In this document: in pieces, positions 5,558 to 6,445 of the stretch | How the letters are laid out: every line of letters begins with the position of its first letter | Numbering within the stretch: the stretch's first letter is position 1 | From: Methanomassiliicoccales archaeon | GTDB lineage: Archaea; Thermoplasmatota; Thermoplasmata; SG8-5 | Reading direction: 5' to 3' | Assembly: GCA_030636255.1 (NCBI GenBank) | Contig: DAOVXH010000104.1 | Coordinates: forward strand, 1-6,445 | DNA length: 6,445 nt | Position numbers and translations under genes: made by a program | The notes under the pieces: model-generated | The model's database searches: none | Told to the model about the DNA's origin: nothing | What the model saw: only the letters and a program-made list of their open reading frames with translations

Positions 5558-5944
5558 CTAGACCCGTGTAATCTTCTTGCGGTCCATTGCTACCAGGTAC
5601 TGAATTTCAGCGCCTTCCTTGAGGTCATCCTTGAACTCTTCTGGTATAGGTATATTGAAAGTTTCGTAGGAAACCAAGTCCATTAGCTGAACTTCCTCGC
5701 CAATGAATGCCAGAACCTGAGCTGCGCGCTTATCAATCATTGGTATCTTGCACTTGTGAGAGACTGGATGCACAAAGCTCTTTTTCGAGCCGTCAAAAAT
5801 ACTTACTCCCTCGACCCGAGATTTAGCTTCACCGTGCTTGCCTGGCTTGGACACATTAATCTTGTTAATCTTGCAAGGCTCGTCGTCAATCAACACATAG
5901 CGGCCCTCTCTGAGGCTCCTAATCTCTGCTTGTTCCCATGCCAT
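5558..5944 (-). CDS. eif5a: Translation initiation factor 5A (aIF5A)
   Basis: aIF5A (relative of bacterial EF-P) binds the ribosome and helps peptide-bond formation at difficult sequences. Seen: 128 residues in two domains. The N-terminal SH3-like part (about 1-68) carries the loop SKPGKHGEAK (32-41), in which Lys36 is the residue modified to hypusine or deoxyhypusine. The C-terminal OB-fold part (about 70-128) is complete. The length is slightly under that of typical archaeal homologues because of a short N-terminus. The ATG at 5944 is preceded by a TATA box at -27 to -37, so the leader is at most a few bases. It is the first gene of an operon with the agmatinase-family gene two bases downstream, which ties the factor to the source of its aminobutyl modification. 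Deoxyhypusine synthase is not in the window. Confidence 0.97.
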   Translation of the reverse strand: MAWEQAEIRSLREGRYVLIDDEPCKINKINVSKPGKHGEAKSRVEGVSIFDGSKKSFVHPVSHKCKIPMIDKRAAQVLAFIGEEVQLMDLVSYETFNIPIPEEFKDDLKEGAEIQYLVAMDRKKITRV

Positions 5945-5970
5945 AATAATCGAACATGGTATTTCTCCAT

Positions 5971-5981
5971 AATATTAAAAA
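5971..5981 (-). promoter_or_regulatory. TATA box of the aIF5A-agmatinase operon
   Basis: TTTTTAATATT on the minus strand is 27-37 bases before the aIF5A ATG, in the 103-base divergent region shared with the prenyltransferase gene. Transcription would begin within about 0-8 bases of the start codon. No Shine-Dalgarno sequence is evident. Confidence 0.6.
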
Positions 5982-6011
5982 GGTTGCGAAAGCCTATTTC
6001 ACTACGCAACA

Positions 6012-6027
6012 CGAAAACCTTTATGTA
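6012..6027 (+). promoter_or_regulatory. TATA box and purine-rich upstream element of the prenyltransferase gene
   Basis: CGAAAACCTTTATGTA: the CTTTATGT core is 22-29 bases before the ATG at 6048, and the A-rich stretch just upstream resembles a TFB recognition element. This fits a leaderless transcript from 6048. It disfavours the in-frame ATG at 6027, which lies at the edge of the box. Confidence 0.6.
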
Positions 6028-6047
6028 TGCCATTCAATCCGGCATTG

Positions 6048-6445
6048 ATGCGGGGATTCATCGAATTACTAAGAATCAAGAACTGCTTCATGGCAGTTTT
6101 ATCCATCATAATCGTGGCTCTAGTTGCCACCCAGTTAGACATAGCTAGCATGCTTCTAATCGAGATTCTTGCAGCCTCTATTGTGGTGTTCCTCTTCATA
6201 GGAGCTGGAAACACCCTGAACGACTATCTGGACCGGGACATTGACAGGAAGAATCATCCTGATAGGCCAATACCACAGGGAAGAATCAGCCCAAAAGCAG
6301 CTCTTGTCTATTCTGCAATTCTATTTGCTATATCTGTAATCGGCGGGCTCTGGCTCAGCCTGGAATGTATGCTGATAATTCTGCTGAATCTTGGGCTCAT
6401 GCTTGCCTATGAACTAAAGCTGAAGAACATAGGTCTAGGGGGCAA
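6048..6445 (+). CDS. UbiA-family prenyltransferase, probable digeranylgeranylglyceryl phosphate synthase, N-terminal 132 residues (cut by window edge)
   Basis: This integral membrane enzyme family transfers isoprenoid chains. The archaeal member adds the second geranylgeranyl group to geranylgeranylglyceryl phosphate, a core step of ether-lipid synthesis. Seen: FIELLRIKNCFMAVLS (4-19) resembles the ELxRPxNCxMA opening of archaeal DGGGP synthases. The first Mg-diphosphate motif is NDYLDRDID at 58-66 (Asn58, Asp59, Asp62, Asp66), followed by HPDRPIPQGRIS (70-81), which is characteristic of the family. Hydrophobic segments lie near 14-30, 36-54, 84-103 and 106-121. YELKLKNIGLGG at the edge matches the family's Y-x-LK-x5-GN region. 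The second Asp-rich motif is beyond the window. The ATG at 6048 is chosen from the TATA position; an ATG at 6027 would add seven residues. Other UbiA substrates (quinone or heme precursors) are less likely given the opening motif and the archaeal setting. Confidence 0.9.
   Translation, partial: MRGFIELLRIKNCFMAVLSIIIVALVATQLDIASMLLIEILAASIVVFLFIGAGNTLNDYLDRDIDRKNHPDRPIPQGRISPKAALVYSAILFAISVIGGLWLSLECMLIILLNLGLMLAYELKLKNIGLGG

Noticed and set aside
6002..6214. 70-residue minus-strand frame between aIF5A and the prenyltransferase start
   Set aside because: It overlaps the prenyltransferase coding region and its promoter; it shows no recognisable motif.

Overview
The window is a dense archaeal chromosomal segment. 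Several independent signs agree on this: the 5' half of a form III RuBisCO, an archaeal-type initiation factor 5A with the hypusination loop, a UbiA-family prenyltransferase of the kind that builds archaeal ether lipids, and short upstream regions with TATA boxes placed for leaderless or nearly leaderless transcripts. Form III RuBisCO occurs in many euryarchaeal and DPANN lineages, and nothing here fixes the phylum. There are no rRNA or tRNA genes, CRISPR arrays, insertion sequences or phage genes, and no gene-free stretch longer than about 105 bases.

Layout, left to right. Positions 1-770 (minus) hold the N-terminal 256 residues of RuBisCO, cut off by the window edge, with its own TATA box. 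Positions 824-2523 (minus) are a two-gene ABC-2 type exporter, ATPase then permease, joined by an ATGA overlap. Positions 2576-2905 (minus) are CutA. Positions 2935-3861 (minus) are a cation diffusion facilitator that resembles SLC30A9/ZnT9 rather than YiiP. Positions 3948-4712 (plus) encode an unrecognised protein with a histone-H1-like Lys/Ala/Pro tail, a regular coiled coil and a helical C-terminal region. It converges, with three bases between stop codons, on an operon of aIF5A (5558-5944) and an agmatinase-family ureohydrolase (4716-5555), both minus. From 6048 a UbiA-type prenyltransferase starts on the plus strand and runs off the right edge.

How the genes may work together. RuBisCO III normally acts in the archaeal AMP/nucleoside salvage route, turning ribulose 1,5-bisphosphate and CO2 into 3-phosphoglycerate. 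aIF5A and the ureohydrolase form a natural pair: agmatine-derived aminobutyl groups modify the factor's lysine, and a ureohydrolase can remove the guanidino part. CutA and the CDF transporter both relate to divalent metals, and their promoters share an identical 12-base sequence at nearly the same distance from the start codon, the best hint of co-regulation here. I see no evidence for a wholly new multi-gene system. The most novel item is the tailed coiled-coil protein. Several start codons below were chosen from TATA-box position and therefore differ from the longest open frame.
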